A stretch of DNA of 48,936 nucleotides from a virus. The notes beneath the pieces were generated by a model that worked only from the letters and a program-made list of their open reading frames with translations, was not told the DNA's origin and did no database searches. The stretch covers positions 1 to 48,936 of IMG/VR virus record IMGVR_UViG_3300045009_001096. The stretch is one strand, 5' to 3'. A program made the position numbers and the translations under genes. This document shows, one piece after another, positions 39,517-48,234 of the stretch (its first letter is position 1; each line of letters opens with the position of its first letter).

Positions 39517-39805
39517 TCCCGACTGGATTTCCACCGCCTACATCGTCGGGGGTGCGCTGAGCGCGATGTTCGCTGGGCTCGTCTCGGGCCGGAAGGTCGG
39601 GAAGCGGGAGCCCGAAGCCGACGCGAAGGTGCTGGCCGCCAGCATCGTGCCGCAGACCGAGATGCGCGACCTCACCACAACGATCGCGAACCTGCACGGC
39701 ACCTTGAAGGAGGTCGCCAGCAGTCTCGAACACATCAACAACCACCTCCTTCAGGAGGAACTGGTCCGAGCCGCTGCGGCGCGCATAAGGGAGGGCAAGG
39801 CATGA
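39506..39805 (+). CDS. Small membrane protein of lysis region
   Basis: 99 aa. One N-terminal TM (WISTAYIVGGALSAMFAGLVSG) followed by a coiled coil (LTTTIANLHGTLKEVASSLEHI). Overlaps the previous gene by 11 nt and the next by 4. Could be a holin regulator; unproven. Confidence 0.5.
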   Translation: MADSPDWISTAYIVGGALSAMFAGLVSGRKVGKREPEADAKVLAASIVPQTEMRDLTTTIANLHGTLKEVASSLEHINNHLLQEELVRAAAARIREGKA

Positions 39806-40092
39806 CTCGGTTCGTTCAGATCGCCGGGATCGTCGCCATGACGCTGCTCGCCGCGGCCATCCTCTTTCTGATCGGCGACACCTTTCACGCGGCGATCGAC
39901 AAGATGACCCCTGACGGAAAGGTGCCCCTCGCCGACGCCGGCCTCTTCACGGCGCTGCTCCTCTCGTTCCGGGAAGTGCTCGCAGTCGTGAAGTCGATCT
40001 GGGAGAGCGCGGATCGGAGCGACCTCACCACGGCGCTGTCGAACTCGACGCCAACCGCCATTCCGAACCCGCCGGCCGACGAGCAGCGCTGA
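39802..40092 (+). CDS. Holin-like protein
   Basis: 96 aa. A strong N-terminal TM (IAGIVAMTLLAAAILFLIG), a second moderately hydrophobic helix (LADAGLFTALLLSFREVLAVV) and a polar tail. It precedes the endolysin, which lacks a signal peptide and so needs a holin to leave the cytoplasm. Best holin candidate of the three membrane genes. Confidence 0.6.
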   Translation: MTRFVQIAGIVAMTLLAAAILFLIGDTFHAAIDKMTPDGKVPLADAGLFTALLLSFREVLAVVKSIWESADRSDLTTALSNSTPTAIPNPPADEQR

Positions 40093-40113
40093 CCTTCACT
40101 GAAAGGACCGCCG

Positions 40114-40671
40114 ATGACCGCAACCCTGAAAGTGGGGCCGAAGGCGCTCGCCCTCATGCACCACTTCGAAAGCTGCCGACTGAACGCCTATCGGGATTCG
40201 GTCGGGATCCCCACGATCGGGTGGGGCATGACCTACTATCCCGACGGACGGCGCGTGAAGATCGGCGACCGCATCACCCAGATCCAGGCGGATGCCATGT
40301 TCGCCGAACTGCTTGAACGCGACTTCGCGGCGCCCGTGCGCGCGGCGCTTGGCGCGGCGGGCACCTCGCCGGCGCAGTTCGGCGCCATGGTGGCGCTCGC
40401 CTACAATATCGGCGTCGGCCCCAAGGTCTGGATCCCCGGCCTGAAGAAGGGCTTTCGTCAGTCCGAGGTGCTGAAGCGCCATAAGGCGGGCGACTTCCTC
40501 GGCGCGGGCGGCTTGGGCGGTGACGATCCGACCTCGGGGGCGTTTGGCGGCTGGGTCCGCGCCGGCGGCAAGGTGCTGGCAGGCCTCGTGCGGCGACGCT
40601 CGGCGGAGGCGGCGCTCTACCGCAGCGACTTCGCCAACCTCGCCCGCTTCACCAACGGCGAGGTCGCCTGA
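40114..40671 (+). CDS. Endolysin, GH24 lysozyme
   Basis: 185 aa, AAGGA before the ATG. T4-lysozyme-type catalytic set in the first 40 residues: Glu19 in HHFESCR, Asp28 in AYRDSVG and Thr34 in PTIGWGMT, then GAMVALAYNIGVG. Cleaves the beta-1,4 glycan bond of peptidoglycan. No signal peptide or SAR helix. It overlaps the inner spanin start by one base. Confidence 0.92.
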   Translation: MTATLKVGPKALALMHHFESCRLNAYRDSVGIPTIGWGMTYYPDGRRVKIGDRITQIQADAMFAELLERDFAAPVRAALGAAGTSPAQFGAMVALAYNIGVGPKVWIPGLKKGFRQSEVLKRHKAGDFLGAGGLGGDDPTSGAFGGWVRAGGKVLAGLVRRRSAEAALYRSDFANLARFTNGEVA

Positions 40672-41054
40672 TGCCGCTCCTAATCGGCCTCGCGGCCCGG
40701 CTTGGCATCTCCGCGCGCTTCCAGCGTCTCGCCGCCTGGGCCTTCCTCATTCTCGCCGCGCTCGCGCTTCTGTTCGCCGCGCGCGCCGCGGTGCGCGCGT
40801 GGTTCGCCGACCGCGACGCCGAGGTGATCGAGAACCACGACAAGGATCTGACGATCGAGGCGGCAGCCCGCGTCACCGCGGCGGATCGCGCGGCCGACGC
40901 CGCCCAGCGCAGCCGCGACGACACCTTCGCCAACAGCCAAGCCGATCTGAAGGACAAAGCCGATGAAGCTGCTCGCACTCGCCGCTCCCCTCTTGATGCT
41001 GTGTTCGACGGGATGCGGGAAGACGGCGGCTCGCGCAATCGTCCTCACCCCTGA
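40671..41054 (+). CDS. Inner-membrane spanin (Rz-like)
   Basis: 127 aa. N-terminal TM (LAAWAFLILAALALLFAARAAV) and a periplasmic helical part with charged heptads (AEVIENHDKDLTIEAAARV to RSRDDTFANSQADLKDKADEA). The outer-membrane partner gene starts inside its 3' end in another frame, the classic Rz/Rz1 arrangement. Confidence 0.75.
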   Translation: MPLLIGLAARLGISARFQRLAAWAFLILAALALLFAARAAVRAWFADRDAEVIENHDKDLTIEAAARVTAADRAADAAQRSRDDTFANSQADLKDKADEAARTRRSPLDAVFDGMREDGGSRNRPHP

Positions 41055-41292
41055 CCCCGCCAAGCTGGCGACCTGCCCGCGAACGTACCCCGCCCCGCCT
41101 CAGTTGCCGCCCCTGAAGCAGTTCACCCTGCCAGACGGGCGGGAGGTCGTGCTGCTCGACGTCGTGCTCGAGCGGGACCGGCTGGTGGCCGGATACGTCA
41201 TCGCCGGCCGCGGCGCCTGGCAGGCCTGCAAGAGCCCCGTGCAATACGTCGAGGACTGGACCGCCATCGTCCAGCGCCCCGCCACCCGCTGA
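40963..41292 (+). CDS. Outer-membrane lipoprotein spanin (Rz1-like)
   Basis: 109 aa. Lipoprotein signal MKLLALAAPLLMLCSTGC with probable lipidated Cys18 after Gly; the mature part is proline-rich (YPAPPQLPPL). Overlaps the Rz-like gene by 92 nt. Longer than many Rz1 proteins, with a C-terminal beta part (REVVLLDVVLERDRLVAGYV). With the inner spanin it would fuse the membranes at lysis. Confidence 0.75.
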   Translation: MKLLALAAPLLMLCSTGCGKTAARAIVLTPDPAKLATCPRTYPAPPQLPPLKQFTLPDGREVVLLDVVLERDRLVAGYVIAGRGAWQACKSPVQYVEDWTAIVQRPATR

Positions 41293-41328
41293 GCCCCTCC
41301 TTCCTCCCTCTCGATCCAAGGACCGAGC

Positions 41329-43449
41329 ATGAAGACCATTATCCTCTGGGACCCCCGCTTCCCGGATCGCGCGGGTGTGAACGTGACCGTCGACGATGCG
41401 CTCGCCTCGGCTGCGGTGCGCGCAGGCGTGGCCGCGGCTGCGAATCCGTCAGAGCATGCGGCTCTCGCCGCAGGTGGGACGCTCGACGCCGGATCGCTCC
41501 AGGAGGTCTTGGTGCAGGTCGGCTTGCGCGGCGCCGACCGGCGCCTCGTTCTACCTCTCGCCGTTGCACAGGTCGGCGTCACCGCCGGCGTTGCCGCAAT
41601 CGCGCGCGCGATCGTAGGCGGCACCCCCACGCCTACGCCTGGACCGACGCCTACCCCGAGCCCGTCAGCCCGGATGCTGATCGTGGCAGGCCAGTCGAAC
41701 GCCCTGCTCCTCGGCGCGACCCAGGCAAATGCCGTTTCCAACGGTGTTGCGAACGACGATGCGTACACCTTCATCATCAATCCCGACAATTCGTGGAGCC
41801 CATACAAGGCGGGCACGAAAGCGGGCGGCTTCAAGGAAGACAACAGCACCAACGACCCGCAGTGGGGGCCCGAGGCGCAGTTCATCAAGCAATGGCGCGC
41901 GGCGAATCCCACGACGCCACTCTACGTCGTGAAGGTCGCGAGGGGCGGTACTCCGCTCGCCCAAAGCGGAAGCGCCGTGGACTGGTCGCCCTCATCAAGC
42001 GGCGAGCTTTACTCGCGCCTCGTCAGTGCGCTTACAGCAGCGAACAGCTACTTCGCCGCCAACAGCATCACCTGCACCCCGCTGGCCATGCTTTGGACGC
42101 AGTGGGAGGCGGACGCCATCGCTTCGGCGGATGCGAACGCCTACGGGACGAACCTCGCCAATTTTATCGCGGCGATGCGCGCGAACGGCCTCGGCTCGAC
42201 CGCCCCCTTCATCTTCGCGCGCGGGCATCCGATCTCGGACGATGCGGCTTTCGCCTATGTACCCGAGGTGCAGGCCGGTCAGCAGACCGTCGCGATGAAT
42301 GATACGAAGGCGCTTCAGGTCTATCAGAACGACATCGACAACGGCACGCTCACCCATCCGGGACCGCTCGGCGCGGGCATCCAGGTCGGCGACCGCTATT
42401 ACAAGGCGCTGGTTGGCACCCTTGCGCCGACCATCTTCCTCCCATCCACCGCGAGTGTTCAGGAGGGGCAGGCATTCAGCACCCCGCTCAGCGCAACCGT
42501 CCCGAACCCGACCTATGCCCTGAGCGGGGCCGACGCGAGCAAGTTTGCCATCAGTGTCGGAAATCTCACGATGGCGGCGAAGTCCTACGCCAGCCCCTCG
42601 GACGCGAACGGCAACGGGGTTTACGACGTGGTCGTCAGCGCGACCAACCCGCTGACCGGCGCGGTCGGCACCGCCTCACTCTCGGTCACGGTCACCGCAG
42701 CATCGGCTGGGGACGCGTTCGTATCGCGCCTGACCGGCTCCTACACGACGGCGCAGACGAACGCGATCAAGGCGCTGATCGCTCGAATGCAGACGCCCGT
42801 GAATGGCGCGCCGAGCTACTGGGATAGCCGCGATAGCGTGGTGATCCCTTACGGCCTGAAGGGTTCCGACCGGCTGCTCGACTGGAAGCAGATCGCCTCC
42901 GCAACGCTCAACGGAACGGCCACGACGGACGCGAACGGCTTCGTCGGGCCCGGCGGCGTGGCCAATTACGTCAGCCTGCCCTTCGATTTGTCGACTTCCG
43001 CGAACCTGACCCTGGCGAACGGCGCTTGGTCCGCTTCGATGATGATCGAGCTGACGTCGGAGGATCGATCGGCCACCTTCTATGTCGTCGGGAATAGCAA
43101 CAGCTCAACGATGCTGCGGCTGGTGACCACGACGACCAACGTGCTGATCGCCTTTATTTCCGGCTCCGCCGTCGAACTGACCACTGGCACGTCGATCGGG
43201 CGCTGGGTCTTCACTCGTGTGAGCAACACGGTCACGGCGGCGCTCAATGGCGGCGCCCGTGCCAGCATTCCGCATAACCAGCTTGCCTCCAAGCCCGGCT
43301 CGGCTGCTGTCGCGCAGCTATTCCGGGAGCGCACGACCCTCGCTGGCAAGGGCAACGTCGGTTACGCGGTGCTGGGTTCTGCGCTGACCGCGGATCAGGA
43401 AGCCGACTGGGACACCGCAATCCAGGCGTACAAGGCGGCGATGGCATGA
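41329..43449 (+). CDS. SGNH acetylesterase-like virion protein with Ig- and LamG-like domains
   Basis: 706 aa, AAGGA before the ATG. An N-terminal part (1-95), a Pro/Thr linker (PTPTPGPTPTPSPS) and an SGNH/sialate-O-acetylesterase domain: Ser123 in VAGQSNALLLG, ARGGTPLA, WTQWEADA and His343 in THPGPLGAG. The usual Asp three residues before the His is not there; the nearest is six before. Then a cadherin/Ig-like domain (about 365-460) and a C-terminal concanavalin/LamG-like domain. It would deacetylate surface polysaccharide, possibly at the tail. Confidence 0.75.
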   Translation: MKTIILWDPRFPDRAGVNVTVDDALASAAVRAGVAAAANPSEHAALAAGGTLDAGSLQEVLVQVGLRGADRRLVLPLAVAQVGVTAGVAAIARAIVGGTPTPTPGPTPTPSPSARMLIVAGQSNALLLGATQANAVSNGVANDDAYTFIINPDNSWSPYKAGTKAGGFKEDNSTNDPQWGPEAQFIKQWRAANPTTPLYVVKVARGGTPLAQSGSAVDWSPSSSGELYSRLVSALTAANSYFAANSITCTPLAMLWTQWEADAIASADANAYGTNLANFIAAMRANGLGSTAPFIFARGHPISDDAAFAYVPEVQAGQQTVAMNDTKALQVYQNDIDNGTLTHPGPLGAGIQVGDRYYKALVGTLAPTIFLPSTASVQEGQAFSTPLSATVPNPTYALSGADASKFAISVGNLTMAAKSYASPSDANGNGVYDVVVSATNPLTGAVGTASLSVTVTAASAGDAFVSRLTGSYTTAQTNAIKALIARMQTPVNGAPSYWDSRDSVVIPYGLKGSDRLLDWKQIASATLNGTATTDANGFVGPGGVANYVSLPFDLSTSANLTLANGAWSASMMIELTSEDRSATFYVVGNSNSSTMLRLVTTTTNVLIAFISGSAVELTTGTSIGRWVFTRVSNTVTAALNGGARASIPHNQLASKPGSAAVAQLFRERTTLAGKGNVGYAVLGSALTADQEADWDTAIQAYKAAMA

Positions 43450-43772
43450 TCCCGCCTCATCTGTCCCTTGAGGACAAGGCCGTCCTCGCGATGGGTGCGA
43501 TCCTCGGCTGGGTTATTGGCCGGGTGCTAGACGTGGTCAGCCCTTTGTGGCGCGCGCAACTGGCTTGGAGCGCCCGCCGTACTTCGCGCAGGTGTGGTCC
43601 GCCTCTTCCGATGTCACAACCTGACGGTCAAGGAAGCAGCCGTAGCAGTCCATCTGATCGTCTGGCGTTCGGACCGCGTCCCACAGCCGCTTCAACAAGC
43701 CCATCGATTCGACCCCACCAAACTCCTCGGTTTCTTACAACGAAACCGCGGCAAGGACGGTCGAAAATTTAG
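43446..43772 (+). CDS. Doubtful small membrane protein, possibly decayed
   Basis: 108 aa, ATGA overlap with the esterase. The first 45 residues (SLEDKAVLAMGAILGWVIGRVLDVV) look like a genuine TM protein; the rest is Arg/Ser/Pro-rich and lies antisense to the better-supported gene at 43537-43704. Probably the original C-terminus is lost or the frame is broken. Confidence 0.3.
   Translation: MIPPHLSLEDKAVLAMGAILGWVIGRVLDVVSPLWRAQLAWSARRTSRRCGPPLPMSQPDGQGSSRSSPSDRLAFGPRPTAASTSPSIRPHQTPRFLTTKPRQGRSKI
43537..43704 (-). CDS. 55-aa zinc-knuckle protein encoded against the tail operon
   Basis: 55 aa: MGLLKRLWDAVRTPDDQMDC, then YGCFLDRQVVTSEEADHTCAKYGG and a basic tail. Cys20, Cys23, His37 and Cys39 form a CxxC-x13-HxC site. 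Coding quality is good while the plus strand here is poor. A GGGG run 10-13 bases upstream of the ATG may serve as ribosome site. Function unknown; minus strand placement marks it as a moron. Confidence 0.6.
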   Translation of the reverse strand: MGLLKRLWDAVRTPDDQMDCYGCFLDRQVVTSEEADHTCAKYGGRSKPVARATKG

Positions 43773-43896
43773 ACCAAGCAATTGATTGGGGAGAGTAATC
43801 GATGACCATCACCGCAACCTGCGCCACCATCGCCGCGTGACCGTCCGCCGGCGCTGATCCGCCGAACCCCCGCCCCTCACATCATCGGAGAACCCT
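43773..43896. other. Gap with mini-ORF before second tailspike
   Basis: About 120 bp. It holds a 12-codon ORF (MTITATCATIAA, 43802-43840) with a strong GGGGAG ribosome site, then a C-rich stretch and the CGGAGA ribosome site of the next gene. The mini-ORF may be a remnant of a fibre gene start or a leader peptide. Confidence 0.35.
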
Positions 43897-46764
43897 ATGC
43901 GACTTGGCCTCGGGCTGGGCGTGACGGCGCTCGTCTATGCAACCCTTCCTGTCCCGCCGGTGGTGCTGCCTGGGAACGTGCGCGCCGTGTCGAGCGACAG
44001 TCAGTATGCGCAGGCGATGGCGATGTCGTCCGCTGGCGACATTATCCAGCTCCAGGACGGCGGCACCTTCTCGACGATTGAGGTCAAGAAGAGCGGCATT
44101 ACGGTTCGAGCCCAAACCCCGCCCAACGTCGATGCGAACGGCCGCCGGTCGCGCAATCCAGCGTCAGCTACGGTCGCGGCCGTTGTGATCTCCAACGCCC
44201 AGAACGTCACCGTTCGAGATCTCACTATCCAGGCGACGTTCGATTTCATGGCTGCGCGAGCGTCGGGTCCGGATCTCATAGCGATCAGCGGCAATCTCGA
44301 CGGTCTGCAGCTCCTCAACAACTATGCGCATGGCGGCGATCCAAGTCGCGGGTTCGTCGACTACGTGGTCACCGCGCAGGCCACGACGCTCTATCCGTCG
44401 ATTCGCCAAACGCCGAACGCCACTTTCACCGCCAGCATCACAAACGGCGTGATGACGGTGTCGTCCATGACGTCGGGCGCCATTCTGCCAAATGACGCTA
44501 TCTACTTCACCGGATCGGGAGCCTCGGGGAGCGGCTCCGTTCGCTTTGCGGGCGGCACCGGCGGCATTGGCAACTACGAAATCCTCAACGGTCGTGGCGA
44601 AGTAAACACGCAGATAAATCAGGCTGCGCAGGTCATGAAGACGGCGCGGAATCTGATCGGATCGTATGCGCCGACCGGCATTGCCGCCGGGGCGGCCGGC
44701 CCAGTCAAGGGTAGCGTGCGCATCAATGGCAACACCGTTTCCGACGTCGGCGAGGGCATCAAGTTTTCCTACAACGGTCTCGGTGGGATCGAGGTAATCG
44801 GCAATCAAGTCGTGCGCCCCTATCAGGACGGCATTGCCTTCGGCCCGTCAAACAATGGTTCGCCGATCTCTTATGTCCGCGTCTTCGGAAACGAGGTGCA
44901 GGATGAATGGGCACAGCCGCAGGATGCTGGAAACCCCCACGGCGACGCCTGCCTTCAATGGTTTACCGCCGATTTTCCAGGGGCGAGCTATAACTACGCC
45001 GTGCCGGTATTCGAAGTGTGCGGCAACATCGTGTGGCAGCAGCCCGGATGCCGGGGCCAGGTGCAGCGCTTCTTCGTCTCGGACTTCATGGACGGGTACC
45101 CGATCATCGCGCCGATCGTTGCCGACAACCTGTTTTTCTCGCGGATCACCTCGAAGGGTATCTCGCTTTCGGCGACTGACAATGTCGGCTCAAGGGACGC
45201 AGAGGGCAACCTCATCAACGATCCGAATACAGGTCTCCCGTACGCAGGCACCGGCGCGGTGTGGGGGCTCGTGGCACGCAACGCCGCGTTGTCGAACCCG
45301 AAATACAATCAGCCCTTCGACAACGAACTCACCGACAACCCCGTGAGCAAGACGCCGGCCGCCGCCAATTCCTCGGCAGCTACAATCAACATCGGCACCG
45401 ATCCGTCGTGGGGAAGTCCGCCCAGCTTGCTTTGGGGTAACATTGCCGAGGATATCTCTCTCCTCCCGACGCAGGTTCTTTCGGGAAACCTCGTCGTGGG
45501 GCGCGGGAGCACGGCCACCAGCTACGACTCGTTTCTTACGCCGCTCGGCGGCGGCACATGGGATCAGGCGTGGGACGCGATCGACAGCGCCGACAAGGTC
45601 GTGCAGCAGATGGCACTGACCAAGTCGGGCGTACCGAAAGTCGTGCCGACCGGGATCACGACGTCGGCCGCCTTCCGCGCGCGCTGGATTGATCCTTCCT
45701 CGCGGCCCTACGCACAATTGCCGGCTTGGGTCGGTTTCAAAAACCAGAACGGCGTCGCGATCAATGCGATGATTACGTCGGAATGGAGCATGGTGCAGGC
45801 GGGCACCGGCACGCGTAGCTTTTATGGCTCGGGCGGCGAGTACCGGCTGGCCGATGATCGCTTTGGCGCGAATGCGACGGCGTGGGGCGCCCTGCCGTCA
45901 TCGGGAGCCCCCGGCACAATTGGGCACGGCAAGTTCATGCAGGTGCGGCGCCAGTCGTCGAGCAGCGGCTCAACCCCCGTCTCGCTGACCATCACCATCG
46001 GCGGAGACACCTATTCGTGGGTCGTGCAGACCGTGAGCGCCAAGGCTTTCCCGAAGGTAAGCTTCGGCAATCCCGACACATCGCCAACTGTGTTTGAGCA
46101 GTCCACCGCGGGCCTTGGCTCAGATGGCTACCTGGGCACGATCGCGCTCAAGGGCTTCCGCATGTCCGGAAAGCCAGCCGTGGTAACTCAAATCGCCAGC
46201 GCGAACGCATCTACAGCGATCGTCAACATTCAGGTGCTGACCACCGGACTTATTCGCCTCAGCGTGTCGAGCAGCGATGCATCCTCGACGCGCATGGAGA
46301 CGAACGTCAACGTGTGCGACGGCAAATCGTATGACATTCTGTTTGCGTTCGACCTTTCGAAGGCGACGCTTGCGGAAGCGATCGAGGTCTATGTCGACGG
46401 CCAACCCGCGCGCAATACGACGTCCTACGGCTCGCGCCTGATCTTCTGGAGCCGGGGCGGATCATCTCGCCAGCGCTTCGGAACCTCGACCACAGGCGGC
46501 AGCGCCTTCGATATCGACGCGCTCCTCATTCACTCGGCCGAACGTGCCGATATCACGCAGGCGGCGGTGCGCACAAAGTTTTCGGCCGATTTGATCGGCG
46601 TCAACGGCTCGGGCCCATTCAGCAGTCCGCCGGCAGTCTTTCTCGTCGGCAATGCGGCGCAATGGAACGGCGGGCAAGCTCAGAGAGGGACGGCCGGCGC
46701 CTGGGCGCCAATCAACGCCAACCAGGTCGCCGACTCGGTAAATGGTCAAGCAGGCTGGAGTTGA
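43897..46764 (+). CDS. Large tailspike with pectate-lyase-like beta-helix
   Basis: 955 aa. After a short hydrophobic N-terminus, residues about 30-480 contain beta-helix repeats (GITVRAQTPPNVDANG, NAQNVTVRDLTIQATFDFM, GSVRINGNTVSDVGEGIKF, GIEVIGNQVVRPYQDGIAFG) of the pectate-lyase/parallel-helix kind, often a capsular depolymerase. Residues about 620-950 are beta-sandwich (AFKVSFG-like strands, VEVYVDGQPAR) suggesting a lectin-like C-terminus. Base composition is less GC-rich than neighbours, consistent with exchange of receptor-binding genes. It overlaps the minus-strand PEP-CTERM gene tail to tail by 19 nt. Confidence 0.75.
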   Translation: MRLGLGLGVTALVYATLPVPPVVLPGNVRAVSSDSQYAQAMAMSSAGDIIQLQDGGTFSTIEVKKSGITVRAQTPPNVDANGRRSRNPASATVAAVVISNAQNVTVRDLTIQATFDFMAARASGPDLIAISGNLDGLQLLNNYAHGGDPSRGFVDYVVTAQATTLYPSIRQTPNATFTASITNGVMTVSSMTSGAILPNDAIYFTGSGASGSGSVRFAGGTGGIGNYEILNGRGEVNTQINQAAQVMKTARNLIGSYAPTGIAAGAAGPVKGSVRINGNTVSDVGEGIKFSYNGLGGIEVIGNQVVRPYQDGIAFGPSNNGSPISYVRVFGNEVQDEWAQPQDAGNPHGDACLQWFTADFPGASYNYAVPVFEVCGNIVWQQPGCRGQVQRFFVSDFMDGYPIIAPIVADNLFFSRITSKGISLSATDNVGSRDAEGNLINDPNTGLPYAGTGAVWGLVARNAALSNPKYNQPFDNELTDNPVSKTPAAANSSAATINIGTDPSWGSPPSLLWGNIAEDISLLPTQVLSGNLVVGRGSTATSYDSFLTPLGGGTWDQAWDAIDSADKVVQQMALTKSGVPKVVPTGITTSAAFRARWIDPSSRPYAQLPAWVGFKNQNGVAINAMITSEWSMVQAGTGTRSFYGSGGEYRLADDRFGANATAWGALPSSGAPGTIGHGKFMQVRRQSSSSGSTPVSLTITIGGDTYSWVVQTVSAKAFPKVSFGNPDTSPTVFEQSTAGLGSDGYLGTIALKGFRMSGKPAVVTQIASANASTAIVNIQVLTTGLIRLSVSSSDASSTRMETNVNVCDGKSYDILFAFDLSKATLAEAIEVYVDGQPARNTTSYGSRLIFWSRGGSSRQRFGTSTTGGSAFDIDALLIHSAERADITQAAVRTKFSADLIGVNGSGPFSSPPAVFLVGNAAQWNGGQAQRGTAGAWAPINANQVADSVNGQAGWS

Positions 46765-47303
46765 CGCTTGCGGACCCGCATGGCGCCGCCAATGGCGCCG
46801 AAGCCGAGAATGAAGAGCGCCCAACTTGCCGGCTCAGGAACAGTACCCGTGGCACCGATCACGTTATCTATGGAATACGATCCTGATGCCTCACGGAATA
46901 CGGCAGCAGCAGAGTAACCACTCGGATACGTGAGCTTAATCCGTTGTGCAGATCCATCATTTCCCTTGACTGTAATTTCGTTGTTGCCGTTAATAAACTG
47001 CAAATCCACGGTGGTGTATACATCAAAAGAAAGTAGGAAGAACTTAGGGGTATCCAGCTTTACAAAGCCGAGTGAGCGCCCGCTCGGTTGTACAATCATA
47101 CCATTTACAATGTTCGGCGCCGTGGAGGGCTGGATGAAATCGGATGAAAGTACCGTTACGCCGTTCTCGACGTAGTAGCCGTATTGGTCGGTATTTCCGG
47201 CGCCCGGCTCAAACGTCAAGGTGGGCAGCACGGTGATCGTCGCACCCGCCGGCGCCGCCAAGGCACACGAAGCCGCTGCTGCGGCCAGCATCCCGAATCG
47301 CAT
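46746..47303 (-). CDS. Secreted PEP-CTERM protein
   Basis: 185 aa. Signal peptide 1-21 (MRFGMLAAAAASCALAAPAGA), a beta-rich central domain (VTVLSSDFIQPSTAPNIVNG, KFFLLSFDVYTTVDLQF) and the sorting tail VPEPASWALFILGFGAIGG followed by Arg/Lys, the PEP-CTERM signal recognised by host exosortase. AT-rich compared with the phage genes. RBS GGGAG. No exosortase in the window, so it depends on the host system. A lysogenic-conversion protein altering the cell surface is likely but inferred. Confidence 0.8.
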   Translation of the reverse strand: MRFGMLAAAAASCALAAPAGATITVLPTLTFEPGAGNTDQYGYYVENGVTVLSSDFIQPSTAPNIVNGMIVQPSGRSLGFVKLDTPKFFLLSFDVYTTVDLQFINGNNEITVKGNDGSAQRIKLTYPSGYSAAAVFREASGSYSIDNVIGATGTVPEPASWALFILGFGAIGGAMRVRKRQLQPA

Positions 47304-47384
47304 TGATTTTCTCCCTGTTATGCCAGGAAGCTGCGCGCGGTCGGGTTGGCTGTCTAGTAACGAAATGCGACCGATTGACCCGGT

Positions 47385-47741
47385 TCAGATGCCCCCGCGT
47401 GCGCGCCTGATGGCTTGAAGGACGAGGACGTCGACCTCCATCCCTGCCGCGCGGCCGATCCCGTTCAGATGGGCGGTCATCTGCGTGAGGCGCCCCGTGG
47501 CGTCGACGTTCGAGCCCGCGGAGAAGTTGGCATCCTGCTGCGTCGCCAGGCGCCAGAAGCCGTCATAGGGCTCACGGTCGAACCATTCCCGGCGCCGATC
47601 GCCGACTGCGTAGAGGTAGGCCAGTGCCAGCCGTAGGCCGGGAGATGGCCGCACGGCGCCTCTTCGCGACTCCTCAAGCGCCTCCTCCAGCACGCACAAC
47701 GCTCGAAAGACCAGCGCCTCCCGGCTCAACCGCCCCGGCAC
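47385..47741 (-). CDS. Hypothetical phage protein
   Basis: 118 aa from the GTG at 47741, chosen because it lies just beyond the stop of the next gene upstream; the longer frame overlaps that gene and is Arg-rich. SREALVFRALCVLEEALEES and GLRLALAYLYAVGDRRREWFD are helical and resemble small proteins of other sphingomonad prophages. Function unknown. Confidence 0.5.
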   Translation of the reverse strand: MPGRLSREALVFRALCVLEEALEESRRGAVRPSPGLRLALAYLYAVGDRRREWFDREPYDGFWRLATQQDANFSAGSNVDATGRLTQMTAHLNGIGRAAGMEVDVLVLQAIRRARGGI

Positions 47742-47746
47742 GAGTG

Positions 47747-47983
47747 TCAGCTTAGCCGATCGACGGCCGTCCGCGCGAAGCCGCGGAACGCGTGATGCCA
47801 ATATTCGCCCGCATCGGCCCAGGCGACCTCGAAGCCGTACTCCTGCCGGCTTGCCCACAGCTCGGCCGCCAGTTGCTCGATCAGCCCCTCCCGATCGATG
47901 CAGCCGCAAATGCGGCAGCCGCTCTGGTTATGGCCGATGCCGGCGAAGGCGGCATGATCGTGCTTCACAGCGCGGGTCGCCAC
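47747..47983 (-). CDS. Small Cys-containing hypothetical protein
   Basis: 78 aa, GTG start overlapping the upstream HTH gene by 19 nt. GIGHNQSGCRICGCID near residue 16 has a CxxCxC cluster, followed by a helix (LIEQLAAELWASRQEYGFE) and aromatic segment. Not recognised. Confidence 0.5.
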   Translation of the reverse strand: MATRAVKHDHAAFAGIGHNQSGCRICGCIDREGLIEQLAAELWASRQEYGFEVAWADAGEYWHHAFRGFARTAVDRLS

Positions 47984-48192
47984 GGGTCGCGCGCGCCCAG
48001 CTCGCGCTCGTCGATCTCCAACGCCATGGCGAGGTGAAGCCGCTCTTCCTCGGGAAGGCGCTTCGGCGTGCCGCGGCCGACGTACTGCTGGAGGTAGGCG
48101 GGGTTGCGGCCGATCTTGGCCGAGAGTGACGCCAAGCTGAGGCCTCTGGCTTGAGCATGCCGCACTAGGTTGGCGCGAATCGGGTCAGGCAT
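47965..48192 (-). CDS. Small XRE-type HTH regulator
   Basis: 75 aa. MPDPIRANLVRHAQARGLSL, then LSAKIGRNPAYLQQYVGRGTP is the helix-turn-helix seen in sphingomonad S24 repressors, but the peptidase half is missing. It may be a truncated repressor or a stand-alone regulator of the accessory genes downstream. Confidence 0.65.
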   Translation of the reverse strand: MPDPIRANLVRHAQARGLSLASLSAKIGRNPAYLQQYVGRGTPKRLPEEERLHLAMALEIDERELGARDPWRPAL

Positions 48193-48234
48193 TCCCTATC
48201 ATGCAGGCGCACATCTGTTCGCGCAATGTTCTCG

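Noticed and set aside
36625-46764. Diversity-generating retroelement targeting tailspikes
   Set aside because: No reverse transcriptase gene and no near-duplicate template/variable repeat pair noticed in the window.
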